Source: Neodiprion pinetum
Taxonomy: Eukaryota > Arthropoda > Insecta > Hymenoptera > Diprionidae
Length of the DNA: 64,000 nt
Reading direction: 5' to 3'
Assembly: GCF_021155775.2 (NCBI RefSeq)
Contig: NC_060236.1
Coordinates: 3,215,001-3,279,000, forward strand
Part shown: in pieces, positions 23,747 through 33,965 of the stretch
Position numbering within the stretch: position 1 is the first letter of the stretch
Layout of the letters: each line of letters begins with the position of its first letter
Program-made: the position numbers and the translations under genes
Notes under the pieces: model-generated
Seen by the model: only the letters and a program-made list of their open reading frames with translations
Databases searched by the model: none
What the model was told of the DNA's origin: nothing

Positions 23747-26522
23747 CACGGACAGCCTCATAGTCAACATATTTCTCTTTTTAGTATGTAAAAATGCTTT
23801 ACCTTAAATCAGACCACATTAAGCTCCACTCCCTTGGTCTTGCAATTATTTTCACCCCTTTATATTGCTCTTTCCAGCTGCCAGTTTGTTGTGAAAAGTG
23901 ACGGTGATTATACAGCTTATCTCGCTGATCCTGATACCCTGGTTCAATGGAATTTGATTGAACAAATTGTAAGTTTTTATTTACTTTTCAGTACTATCTA
24001 TTCACATTACAAACAACCGTTAACTTTTTAGACACTGGCAATGGGCGAGTCACACTATTTCGTGAATTACCCAGTGTAATCATGGTAGTTTAGTAGTTTT
24101 CCGAAATGTATCTGGTCCTGTAAAATATTTGGTTCTGACAGTTAACTTGTGTACCTCTTTATGTGTTCACAGAGAGTCCACAGCTCGGAGATCTTATCTT
24201 GTCCAATTTGTTTATGTATGCCTGTTGCTGGCAAGATGACTCGCTGTGGTCATGTATACTGTTTGGCATGTATTCTCCACTATTTAGCAATATCGGATAA
24301 GCCTTTGTGTCCCATTTGCGGAAAATACATTGACAAATCTGACTTAAAAAGGTGCATAATCTTGTAGTTGGATTATTGAATTTTATCTCTTACCGAATGA
24401 AACAATTTTATCAGAAAGAATACATTCTTCACTGAATCATCCTTAATTCCAGCTTTGTACAAATTACACAAAAAGTATGGAATGTTGACGATACTGTAAC
24501 TTTGCGTTTGATGCGTCGTGAAAGAGGATCATTGCTTGCAATTCCTGTAGGAGATTCTTTTCAAGCGGCTTCCCCAACCACATTTTTCACATTGCTCCAA
24601 GATGACCCTAATATTATTTACTCAAAGTTGTTGCTTGCCGACTTCAATAAGGTAACATTATCTAATCTCTCATAATTGTGCCACAGTTTTTATTTATTCT
24701 GCTCGTTCCTTAAAAACATGTAATCGCCTTTTTATTCTCATAGATTATAGACATCATAGAGTGTGAACGTGTTCAGCTCCAGCTTGAACTAGCAGAAGAT
24801 GCTGAGTCTTCAGAAAATTACTACATTGAACAAGCTCTCAGGGAATTGGCTACAAGAGAACAGGAGCTTTTTGCGAAGGTCTGTCACGACCAACCTACGT
24901 GAAGAAATAGTATAAAAATACTATGAGAAATAGTTCACTATAATTCCGATTGTAAATAACTAAAATTCGATTTTTACTCATCTGTACTCTTCCTGGACAG
25001 GCAACATACTGTAGTTTGGATCGCGAAGCTGCAGAGAATAAGATAAAAGAGGATGTCAAGGAAAGTCAATCAAAAAGTGAGGTAGAAGTTGGAGAAAAAG
25101 AATCTGAATCGAGTAAAGATTCGGCTTGTGAGTCCGGAGAAATTCTCGTACCATGTGCTCACGATTCCATCTCCAAACGTCAAACTTTGACTGCTTTGCC
25201 GAAGTTTTTTTACTTCTACCAAGGTGAGTACGTGAACTTGATCAACTGAATTTACCGACTATTGTGGATGTTTCGTTCCAGCGGATGATGGGCAGCACAT
25301 TTACCTGCATGCGATGAATGTTAAAATGCTGGAGCTGCAATACGGTAGTTTGGAAAATAGCCCTTCCACTGTAACAGGAAAGTTGTTGGAAAAAGAAACT
25401 TGTAGTATGACTGAAGAGCTGAGACGCAGATTACGTTACCTTTACCACCTGCCCCTAACTTGCCAATTTGGGATTGCTGAGATTCAACTAAAGCCTCCCA
25501 TAATATCGAGAGCAAATCTTTCGGTTTTCAATGGTAAAGGCTCAAAATTAATTTGTCATCGAATTAAATAACGTGCCCAATAATTATGTTTGTTATAAAC
25601 GCGGAAAATCGAAACAGGCAGACAATTTATTAAAACTCAGCACCCATACCTGATACATTATTCTTCCATGGTATTACAGCGCAACTTGTGACACGTAAGA
25701 ATCGACGACTGCGTCGTGAACGTGATGAACAGTACAGGGAGAAAAGGATCATGGAAGAAGAAAACAAGCGCATTGGAAAGTACCCGACTCCGAATGTGCA
25801 TATTGAGTCTCACCGTCATTTTCCTCGATGGCAATCAAATTCACCATCTGTAGAGTAATAACGAGCTTTAATAATACTGATGATGTATTCAAGTGCTTAT
25901 GTAGCTAATAAAATGTATATAATTGTTGATGCTCCGATAATCAAATAGCTCATATCATATTTATCAGGTTGAATATTCCATCTTCACCGGAATCCGTAGT
26001 GTCCAGCGTAGCAAGCAGTCCAACAATGCAATCTTTGAACATGGATTTGGCAACTGCAGATTCCCGTGACAGTGGACCATCTTTTGCAGAGATGTTACGT
26101 ACTACTGGATCACAAGGTTCATCGAAAATCAATGTGCCTGCATCGTCTGCCTGTAATTGGCCTCAGCAAAGAGGTGCTGCACTCACATCAATTTCAGACA
26201 GTGAAGAGGTTGAAGGGTATGCTCCAGCTCCATCCTACAGTCAAAGCTTTAGCGATGCTTTGGCAACAGCTTTAGAACACACAGAGCTACAGCCTACAGG
26301 TGCGTCGCACGTTGAAATATATCTGGAAGATAAAAATATCGATTGCAATATAGTGTATTTTTTGAAGCTCTAGTTCTTCCTTGTTTAGAGTAATCTGATG
26401 TATTTCAATTTATTTCAGGAAGCAGCGAAAGTCATGACAGTGCTTCTGGAAAGAAAAAGAAAAAGAAAAAGAAAGGAAAAGCAACAGTCCTCTTCGCTAC
26501 AAACATGGCTCGTGCATCATAG
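21998..26522 (+). CDS. RNF10: RING finger protein 10 (E3 ubiquitin ligase)
   Basis: Twelve exons in phase: 21998-22067, 22321-22496, 23287-23513, 23878-23968, 24173-24351, 24453-24651, 24744-24878, 25001-25223, 25282-25533, 25680-25854, 25968-26299 and 26419-26522; 720 residues (human 811). The start MEKKSRLPQSSSKG sits in a basic, disordered N-terminus. NLNHLLNFHYEPRD and CQFVVKSDGDYTAYLADPDT match vertebrate RNF10. The C3HC4 RING (CPICLCMP, CGHVYCLACILHY, CPICGKYI) is near residue 200. Later landmarks are FYFYQADDGQHIYLH, LPLTCQFGIAEI, a charged RRLRRERDEQYREKR helix, PSFAEMLR and a poly-Lys patch before ATVLFATNMARAS. RNF10 ubiquitinates 40S ribosomal proteins uS3 and uS5 on stalled ribosomes and has transcription roles; the function is inferred from the family. 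Intron 2 hosts a 491-bp mobile element and intron 3 a 43-T tract. Confidence 0.97.
22624..23114. mobile_element. Inverted-repeat element in RNF10 intron 2
   Basis: About 40 bp at the left (TGTTGACTAATATTATTCTT, continuing GGATATGAAGGTCAGAC) recur as the reverse complement at 23075-23114 with one mismatch. The interior has no long open frame. Near the right end (23016-23060) is a hammerhead-like core. A similar word, ATTATTCAtTGACA versus ATTATTCAcCGACA-type, lies outside each end (about 22581 and 23114) and might be a diverged flanking duplication. The combination suggests a small relic related to Penelope-like or other hammerhead-bearing retroelements, by inference. Confidence 0.7.
23014..23060 (+). 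ncRNA. Candidate type-I hammerhead ribozyme
   Basis: The core reads CTGAGGA (23022-23028), a short stem (GCCC paired with GGGC over loop CCATCA), GAAA (23046-23049), then C-GTA with A-U and C-G pairs as a minimal stem III and A as the cleavage-site H residue. Flanks ATTTGTT and AACACAAT can pair as stem I with one bulge. This fits the CUGANGA/GAAA/UH hammerhead consensus, and the tiny stem III resembles those in Penelope-like elements. One extra G follows CTGAGGA, which could weaken activity. Confidence 0.5.
23704..23746 (+). repeat. 43-base poly-T tract in RNF10 intron 3
   Basis: An unbroken run of T lies about 130 bases before the exon 4 acceptor. Read as poly-A on the minus strand, it could be the tail of a retroposed sequence, but no element body is recognisable next to it. 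The length may be affected by assembly. Confidence 0.95.
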
Positions 26523-27013
26523 ATGCAACTGTGCAATTTAATTGCCTATTCTTCTTGACGGTCTTTCCCTGGCATTGTTTTGCCATTATGGCGGATTATC
26601 GATCTTGGTTCAAATACATGTATATTATTTTCAAAAATCATGGCATCAATATACCTAATTTTTATTTAAGTAACATGTAAAAATGGACGAATATTTGATG
26701 TAACCATTGTGTCCACATAAATATGATTAATTTTGGTTTGGATACATGAAAATACTCTTTTCATTACCCACGAGAACGAGTAATCATCAACAAATGATAT
26801 TGGTACGAAATTTATTCCATCGCTTTATTGGAATCATTTCGGCATCATGACACTTTTAAACTTCAAGGATATGTTATCGCTACTAAGTGGCAAAATATAA
26901 AAAAACAATTCCTCAGATTAGAAAGGTAAGTCAATTGAAATCAAGGAGCCACTCGTGCGAAGTTTTATTATTTGTTGAAAATTGTAGTATTAGAAAATCT
27001 TTTCATAAATTGT

Positions 27014-27185
27014 AGGATTATGGTAGTATAGGCTTTTAAAATAGATTTCAGCCTCCTGTGATGAAAGTGTATGCGCAAAGAATTTTTGGTAGCGGTGGGC
27101 AGAATCTCTTTCGAAAGATTCCTTCGAAACTATACATTTTCATTGGAGGTTGAATCTTTTTTCAAAACCTGTACTACCATAATCT
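27014..27185. repeat. Long imperfect hairpin (75-bp arms)
   Basis: AGGATTATGGTAGTATAGGC at the left matches the reverse complement of the right end (AGATTATGGTAGTACAGG). Inner words CAGCCTCC and GATGAAAGTGTAT pair with GGAGGTTG and ATACATTTTCAT. The arms are about 75 bp with scattered mismatches. It looks like a foldback or MITE relic lying between two convergent 3' ends. Confidence 0.8.
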
Positions 27186-27563
27186 AAAAATAGGTAAACG
27201 GATTTTCTTATACTTTTTTTTTAGTCAGTTTAGAAGAAAATTTCAAGTTATAAATTTTGGCCGATGAAGCAAAAGTAATGGAAAATTTGACAGAGGTCAC
27301 ATCATGTAATGAATGTTGAATTGATCGAACTTATTTCTGTCGACTTTAACTGTATCGCCAATCTAATTGCTTAAATTTTTGTTTCCGACACTTTTTGTGA
27401 TAAACGATTAGTGTGAATGTGGCCTTGAATAACGTACGTATTTTTTTTTTCTTCAAATTGCTATAAATAATTACATAATTGAGAAGAAAAAGAAAAGGAT
27501 TGTTTGATTTGTTGTGATGCAAGGATGTTGATTCAACAAAGCATGATTGTGTTTGCATGTTCA

Positions 27564-27577
27564 TTTATTTATTTATT
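27564..27577 (-). terminator. Hsc70 polyadenylation signals (overlapping AATAAA)
   Basis: Three overlapping AATAAA hexamers on the minus strand lie about 100 bases after the Hsc70 stop codon, the expected place for 3'-end cleavage. Confidence 0.7.
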
Positions 27578-27674
27578 TAGTTACTTATGATTGGGTATTC
27601 ATGAGACTGACTGATTCAAGGCAGTGTCAAAATGAAAACTGTTTTCAGTAGAGATGGCTACCAGGTGACGAGGT

Positions 27675-29922
27675 TTAATCGACCTCTTCGATCGTAGGTC
27701 CCGATGCGCCACCGGCGCCTGGTGCAGCTCCTGCACCTCCAGGGGCAGCGCCACCAGCTCCTGGGAAACCACCTGGCATTCCTCCCGGAACTCCTCCAGC
27801 TCCCTGGTAAAGCTTGGTAACAATTGGGTTACAGATGCCTTCCAGTTCCTTCTGCTTATGCTCATACTCTTCTTTGTCAGCTAGTTGGTTGGCGTCAAGC
27901 CATTTAATGATATCGTTGCATTTGTCAAGGACTACCTGTTTGTCACTCGCGCTGATCTTGTCCTTGAGCTTTTCATCTTCTACTGTACTCTTCATGTTAA
28001 AGCAGTACGACTCCAAGCCGTTCTTAGCAGAGATAGTTTCCTTCTGCTTCTCATCCTCACTACGATACTTTTCTGCCTCGTTGACCATTCTTTCAATGTC
28101 TTCTTTGCTCAAGCGTCCTTTGTCATTAGTAATAGTGATCTTATTTTCTTTACCAGTCGATTTGTCAACAGCAGATACATTCAGGATACCATTAGCGTCG
28201 ATGTCAAAAGTTACTTCAATTTGAGGAACGCCTCGGGGTGCCGGTGGAATCCCGCTGAGCTCAAACTTTCCAAGTAGATTATTGTCCTTGGTCATTGCTC
28301 GCTCACCTTCGTAGACTTGGATGAGTACACCAGGCTGATTATCGGCATAGGTAGTGAACGTTTGTGTCTGCTTAGTTGGAATGGTTGTGTTACGCTTGAT
28401 AAGTGCAGTCATGACACCGCCGGCAGTTTCGATACCAAGAGAAAGGGGAGTAACATCTAAGAGAAGAAGGTCCTGCACTTCCTCTGACTTATCTCCATGG
28501 AGAATGGCAGCTTGGACAGCCGCTCCGTAAGCTACAGCTTCATCTGGGTTGATAGATTTATTCAGTTCCTTGCCATTGAAGAAGTCCTGCAAGAGCTTCT
28601 GAATCTTAGGGATACGAGTGGAGCCACCAACCAGAACAATGTCGTGAATCTGAGACTTGTCCATTTTAGCATCACGAAGGGACTTCTCCACAGGTTCAAG
28701 AGTACCACGGAAGAGGTCTGCACACAATTCTTCAAATCGAGCTCTTGTGATGGAAGTGTAGAAGTCAATTCCCTCAAAGAGAGAATCAATCTCAATGCTG
28801 GCTTGGGTGGATGAGGATAGCGTGCGCTTCGCTCTTTCACACGCTGTGCGAAGTCGACGTAGAGCACGTTTGTTCTGGGTCAGATCTTTCTTGTATTTTC
28901 GCTTGAACTCTTGGACAAAGTGGTTCACCATGCGATTGTCAAAATCTTCTCCACCAAGGTGAGTGTCACCAGCAGTCGACTTGACCTCGAAGATTCCATC
29001 CTCGATGGTAAGGATGGATACATCAAAAGTACCGCCGCCAAGGTCGAAAATGAGAACATTACGTTCTCCAACAGCTTTCTTGTCAAGTCCATAAGCAATG
29101 GCAGCTGCTGTGGGCTCATTGATAATTCGCAGTACGTTCAGACCTGAGATGGTACCAGAGTCTTTGGTTGCCTGACGCTGCGAGTCGTTGAAATAGGCGG
29201 GAACAGTGATCACGGCATTGGTGACGGTTTTACCAAGGTATGCCTCGGCAGTTTCCTTCATCTTAACCAGGACCATTGAGCTCACTTCTTCTGGGAAGAA
29301 AGTCTTCGTCTCTCCTTTGTATTGAACTTCGATTTTGGGTTTTCCACCATCACTAACAACGGTAAATGGCCAGTGTTTCATGTCTGCCTGAACTGTGAGG
29401 TCCTCAAAGCGGCGACCGATCAGTCTTTTGGCATCTATGGGAAAATGTCATATTTGAAAATTTTATACTCAGAAACATTACCTGACGAACGTTGAAGAGT
29501 TGAACAAAATTACAGTTCAATCGTGAGTAAAATTTAATCATTATAGGGTCCGTAATTGCTATTATAGAATAAAATTAAAATAAAAGACGAAAAAAGCGTA
29601 GCAGAACCAAATAGAAAGTTTCAGGTATTTCCTCAATTTTTCAATGTACTCATACCCTCATACAATGAAATGTTGTGGCATGCAAGGTGATTTGAAGTAA
29701 CAAAGTCCAGTACTTACCAAAAATTGTGTTGTTGGGATTCATGGCGACTTGGTTTTTCGCGGCATCTCCGATGAGACGCTCGGTGTCCGTAAAGGCAACA
29801 TAGCTGGGTGTAGTTCGATTTCCTTGGTCATTGGCGATGATTTCCACCTTTCCATGTTGGAAAACTCCTACACAGGAGTAGGTGGTGCCAAGATCGATAC
29901 CAACTGCAGGTGCGTTAGCCAT
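27675..29922 (-). CDS. Hsc70-4: Heat shock cognate 70 kDa protein (Hsc70-4 type)
   Basis: Two coding exons, 29922-29718 and 29434-27675, joined in phase 1, give 654 residues. The nucleotide-binding domain shows GIDLGTTYSCVGV, IFDLGGGTFDVSIL and VLVGGSTRIPKIQ. The substrate-binding domain follows, with a Gly/Ala/Pro-rich tail ending GPTIEEVD. The EEVD end marks cytosolic/nuclear Hsp70s that bind TPR co-chaperones such as Hop and CHIP; there is no signal peptide or KDEL. The protein folds nascent chains, uncoats clathrin and supports chaperone-mediated autophagy using ATP. One position is unusual: KDSG where nearly all relatives have KDAG, before TISGLNVLRI. The gene also seems to have a 5' UTR intron, with donor after 30086 and acceptor before 29931. 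The intron structure favours a cognate gene over the intronless stress-only class. Confidence 0.98.
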
Positions 29923-29930
29923 TTTATGAT

Positions 29931-30086
29931 TCTAAAAAAATTATCGAAAATCGTTAGCTTCCATTTTGCGAAAAATGAACAGACAAGACTAGGCAGGTTG
30001 CCTGGGATATCGATGCGACAAGGGATTGACGTGATATTTTACGATTACAACGACGATATTTCAAGACCTTTTTTATATATCCTACC
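29931..30086 (-). other. Probable 5' UTR intron of Hsc70
   Basis: On the minus strand, CAAAG precedes GTAGGATA at 30085, and a T-rich tract ending TTTTTTTAG lies at 29932, ten bases before the ATG. Removing about 154 bases leaves a short leader. A leader intron is also known in Drosophila Hsc70-4. Confidence 0.6.
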
Positions 30087-30180
30087 TTTGTTTCGTTTGT
30101 GTAGTTATGTGGTTAGAGCTCGAAGAAGTTTTCCGTACAACGATTCGCAACGTGAGTGACGAGTCAGGAACCTCGCCCGT

Positions 30181-30216
30181 TATATTATACGGCGGAAGGA
30201 CGCTTCTGGAAACTTC
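30181..30216 (-). promoter_or_regulatory. Hsc70 promoter: TATA box and heat-shock element
   Basis: On the minus strand, TATAATATA (30189-30181) is a TATA-like box about 30 bases before the expected start near 30155. Just upstream, 30204-30216 reads TTCtgGAAacTTC, a perfect three-unit inverted heat-shock element, the binding site of trimeric HSF. A cognate gene with this site may be both constitutive and heat-inducible. Confidence 0.75.
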
Positions 30217-32688
30217 TCCCACTGCGTCAGTGTTGTGAACCAATGAGAGCCTAGATTAGGTTTACCATGGGATTCTATTGGAGAGAAAACTGGTAATACG
30301 TGAATAAGCTTATTAACATCACTTGAATTAAATTGATACGAAGATGAAATTAAATATCCGTAATAATAAGTTTGATATATTTAAAGCACAGACATATATC
30401 ACTAGTTTGTCAATTCGTGTTTGTTTTCTGATGACATGGACTTAATTTTGACCGGAAAATAAAGCTGCGAATCATGGAGAAGAATCTAGAGTTTATTCAT
30501 TATTTAGCACACTTCCGTAAAACCGCAATACGTGATTAATGGCGTCATTGGCATCATAAGATTAGATGTAATCCCCGGATGGACCTTGAATTTAATGCCA
30601 CTTGCCAGTTTATGCAATTTACCCAAATCCTAACCTTACCCTAAAGCATACCGTTACTTTTCTCCCGAGTCCATGTATCAAACTTAAGTTGTTTATTTGA
30701 ATATTTGCTTGCACGAAATATCTTTCCAGTGCCAAATAAGGACGCTGAACCATCGCTGAACCTGACGTTGATGGTCGATCGAGGCTTCTTGAATCTTCGC
30801 CTTCTGTTCGACCACCTGAGTGTCTGACGCATATACCAATGTGTACAAGGATAATTGTGGATAATCACATGAACTGTGTATCATATATACAGGCCTCTGA
30901 AGAATACCCTTTCTCTACTGTTTCTAGTCATATGATTTCGCCAAAAATGGCACACGCTTTACGTGTATGTGCAAAGCAAAATTGCGATGTTACGGAAAAG
31001 GAAGCAATCCGAAGCATTACGCATCATGGACTCGCTTGACGTCACAAGTAGCAAGATCGCTAATGGCTATGCGATACATGAACCTCGCGCTTCGTACGAC
31101 ATTTACTATCTGATACAAGATGGCCGCGCGGTTTGGAATTTTTATTCCAGGACTCTTTATTCGTTGCTCCACACGAACAACCGCTAGCTGCTCGCTCAGT
31201 TCGTTGTGTTCAGCGACGAATAAATTAGATCCCCCCCATCCCCACCTGTGTGTTGGCATTCGTAGAGGTATGCATTTTTCTAGCTCGGCAAACTTGAAAA
31301 AGTTCAGGAATTTTTTAGGTAATTCACGAGTCATTTATATGATTCTATATCAAATTATATCGTATTTTTGTATCGTATACTTGTTTAAAAGTAGTAGCGC
31401 AACTTTCCTTCACACGTGTTTAAAATAGATGAATTTTATTTCGAGACACTATGAATTGAGACCATGAAGTAAAAAGGGTGGTGATGCCACTGCTTATCTT
31501 TCTATATGCATGAATGTATATTTGTATACATGTATGTACACATGTGTGTACGATCACGCAACAATATCGTACGCAAATATACAATAATTTTGTGTAGAAC
31601 AAACAATTGAAGACTACACTTATGGTGTACTACAGTCACCAATGCATGACAAAATATTCGTATACATTTATGGACAAAAATTGATGTACATGCATACACA
31701 AGTCAGTAAATGATTTAATAATTGAAATTAGAACTACTGATTTCATACGAATTTTCAAATATGCAAGTTTTCGCGCCATGTGGGTGACGTGATACGATAG
31801 ATCAGAAAATAGCAAAGAAAATTCAATATTGGTTACAGTATACGGTTACGATAATGACAATTAAAATATTCTATACACCATCAATTGTATTTTAAAATGA
31901 TCCAATAGTACAATGATTTTTACTTCAATACTTGAAAATTACGTTCCTATTTCTTACTTGAAACACGCGCTATCTTCAAGGTGGCTAAACTGGAGGGCTC
32001 TACTCAGCGTCACTGAATCAAAGGCATGAAAAAAGGGAGCGCCGGGGTGGCGGGCTGTCTGAGGCTCCTTTCGTTGGAAAAACCAATTGATGTTTATTAT
32101 AATTTATACTGCAATTTTACGAAGGGTATTTTATTGTCACTGAACAAGAAATGCAGTGAGGGATTTCCATCAAATTTTATAATTTTCTAATATTCTAATG
32201 AAAACATAATCATGTGTATTGGTCCGTGTTGAGGATACAAAAACGGTGCTAACGCTGCCATCTCATATGGGATATGAAATTGTTCGAATGAATACGTGGC
32301 CGATAGACGTATTTGACACGTAAACTCGTTCAGGAGAAATGTTCAGAGTGGTTTCCTCTCGTGGTCAACACATGCTCATAGACTCGGTTGAATTCAAAGC
32401 AGAGGACTCAAAGTTAAGTTGCCAATTCTGGGTATAGTTTTTAACAATTAAATGTATGAAAAGTGAAAGTAAATGATTATCCGGCATCATCAGTATATTT
32501 TTCAAAATTACGTGCTTAATTACATGCCAAGCCGTGTTAAATAAATATGCGATTGTGTTTCTAACCTATCATTTAATAATTCCCCCTTTGAAGTTGGTGA
32601 ACGATGAGATTAATACCAAAGGAAATTCTAATCGATCGTTTTTAAATTAATGTTGACATTTGACGGCACCTGATTGAATTTTATAAAA
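30217..32688. other. Spacer between Hsc70 and malectin (divergent promoters)
   Basis: No gene was confirmed. On the minus strand, 30693-30884 has a coding-looking frame (VEQKAKIQEASIDHQRQVQ) without matching splice partners. The malectin promoter should lie near 32300-32680. Simple ATGT-rich sequence occurs near 31500-31560. Confidence 0.5.
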
Positions 32689-33965
32689 ATGATGCTGTCA
32701 TGTATGAAGGATCATTTGCTTGCGTGGCATATACATATTGCCACGTTACTTATTGCATTCAGCAATATTCCACCTGGTATCGAATGTCTGGAAGTGATAT
32801 ACGCAATCAATGCTGGTGGGGAGGCGCATGTCGACAGTATAGGTGTACGATATATGAAAGATCCACTAATGGGAAAAATTGGTACTGCCTCAGACTATGG
32901 AAAACAGTTAATCATAGGACGTGTCAATAGCGTAGATCAAATACTCTATCAGACTGAACGTTACCACCATAGCACGTTTGGTTACGACATACCAATAAAA
33001 GAGGATGGAGACTATGTGATGGTGCTAAGGTTCTGCGAGGTTTACTTCAATTCCCCAAATATGAAGGTTGGTGCCAAAAATATTTCTGTTGGTTTTTCCT
33101 TCTATCATATATAGGACTAATCAATATTAAATTAGACATCAAAAAAAAAAAAAGCAAAACTTGGATCAAGTTGACGTCTGTTGATTAGATAGAGATATGG
33201 AAGACGTAAAAGTATCAGATGACTTTCCAAATTACCACAATTGTCAGAATGACTGGCCCAAACTTCCCTCAATCACTAGGGTGACCTACTAAAATTTACC
33301 ACTGTATTTTTTTTTTCTTCATGCAGGTGTTTGATGTCGTATTAAATGGAGATCATACCATCGTTACGGATTTAGACATATTCGAAAAAGTTGGACGTGG
33401 AGTAGCTCATGACGAATACATACCATTCAAAGTACAAAAAGGAAAATTAATATACAATGACGAGGAATCAGACATACTTGGTGGCAAGATAAGGGTCGAA
33501 TTTATTAAGGTTGTTGTACTAAATAAATTGCAGCACTGCTTGCACGTGCAAATATCAATGGAAGTCAAATGGTAATAATAATAATTTACAGGGTTACAGG
33601 GACAATCCGAAGATTAATGCCATAGCTGTAGTCAAAGGCAAATTAGAAGGTACCAATACATTCTGGCTTTATGAATATTACTTACGATGTATTGATTGAA
33701 GTATACACTTTGATGATGTAGTTTGTGTACTTATAAGTTTGTCTTCATTTTCTCAGATGTACCTCAATTGGGGCCGATCCCTCAAGAACCGGAGGAATAC
33801 CGTGGCATGCAGGATGAAGAAGAAGAGGCCGTTGTTCGCAGTCGGCACACTAGTGGACCGCGCACGCCAGATCCCTACTCGATAGATGACACATCAATTT
33901 TACTTCCTATTTATGTAGCAATAGGAGCATTTATACCTCTCCTTTTCTGTTTATGCAAACTTTAA
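32689..33965 (+). CDS. Mlec: Malectin (ER N-glycan-binding membrane protein)
   Basis: Four exons, 32689-33066, 33327-33509, 33592-33649 and 33757-33965, in phase, give 275 residues (human 292). The start MMLSCMKDHLLAWHIHIATL is a signal sequence. The malectin carbohydrate-binding domain follows: VIYAINAGGEAHVDSIGVRY, ASDYGKQL, DQILYQTERYHHSTFGYDIP, VLRFCEVYF, VFDVVLNGDH and GRGVAHDEYIPF. An acidic stretch (QDEEEEAVV) and the family motif SGPRTPDPYS precede one C-terminal transmembrane helix (ILLPIYVAIGAFIPLLFCLC) ending KL. Malectin binds diglucosylated high-mannose N-glycans in the ER lumen and, with ribophorin I, retains misfolded glycoproteins. Two in-frame ATGs are adjacent (32689, 32692); the first is used. 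Confidence 0.97.

Larger units (their letters stand above)
26523..27674. other. Convergent 3' region of RNF10 and Hsc70
   Basis: The region holds the 3' UTRs of two convergent genes. AATAAA hexamers on the minus strand lie at 27564-27577 (Hsc70). A long imperfect hairpin fills 27014-27185. No coding sequence seen. Confidence 0.7.

Noticed and set aside
27814..28277. Plus-strand frames opposite Hsc70
   Set aside because: They are shadows of the strongly conserved Hsc70 reading frame on the minus strand.
30641..30884. Overlapping minus-strand frames upstream of Hsc70
   Set aside because: One frame looks coding (VEQKAKIQEASIDHQ), but there is no splice partner and no recognised family.
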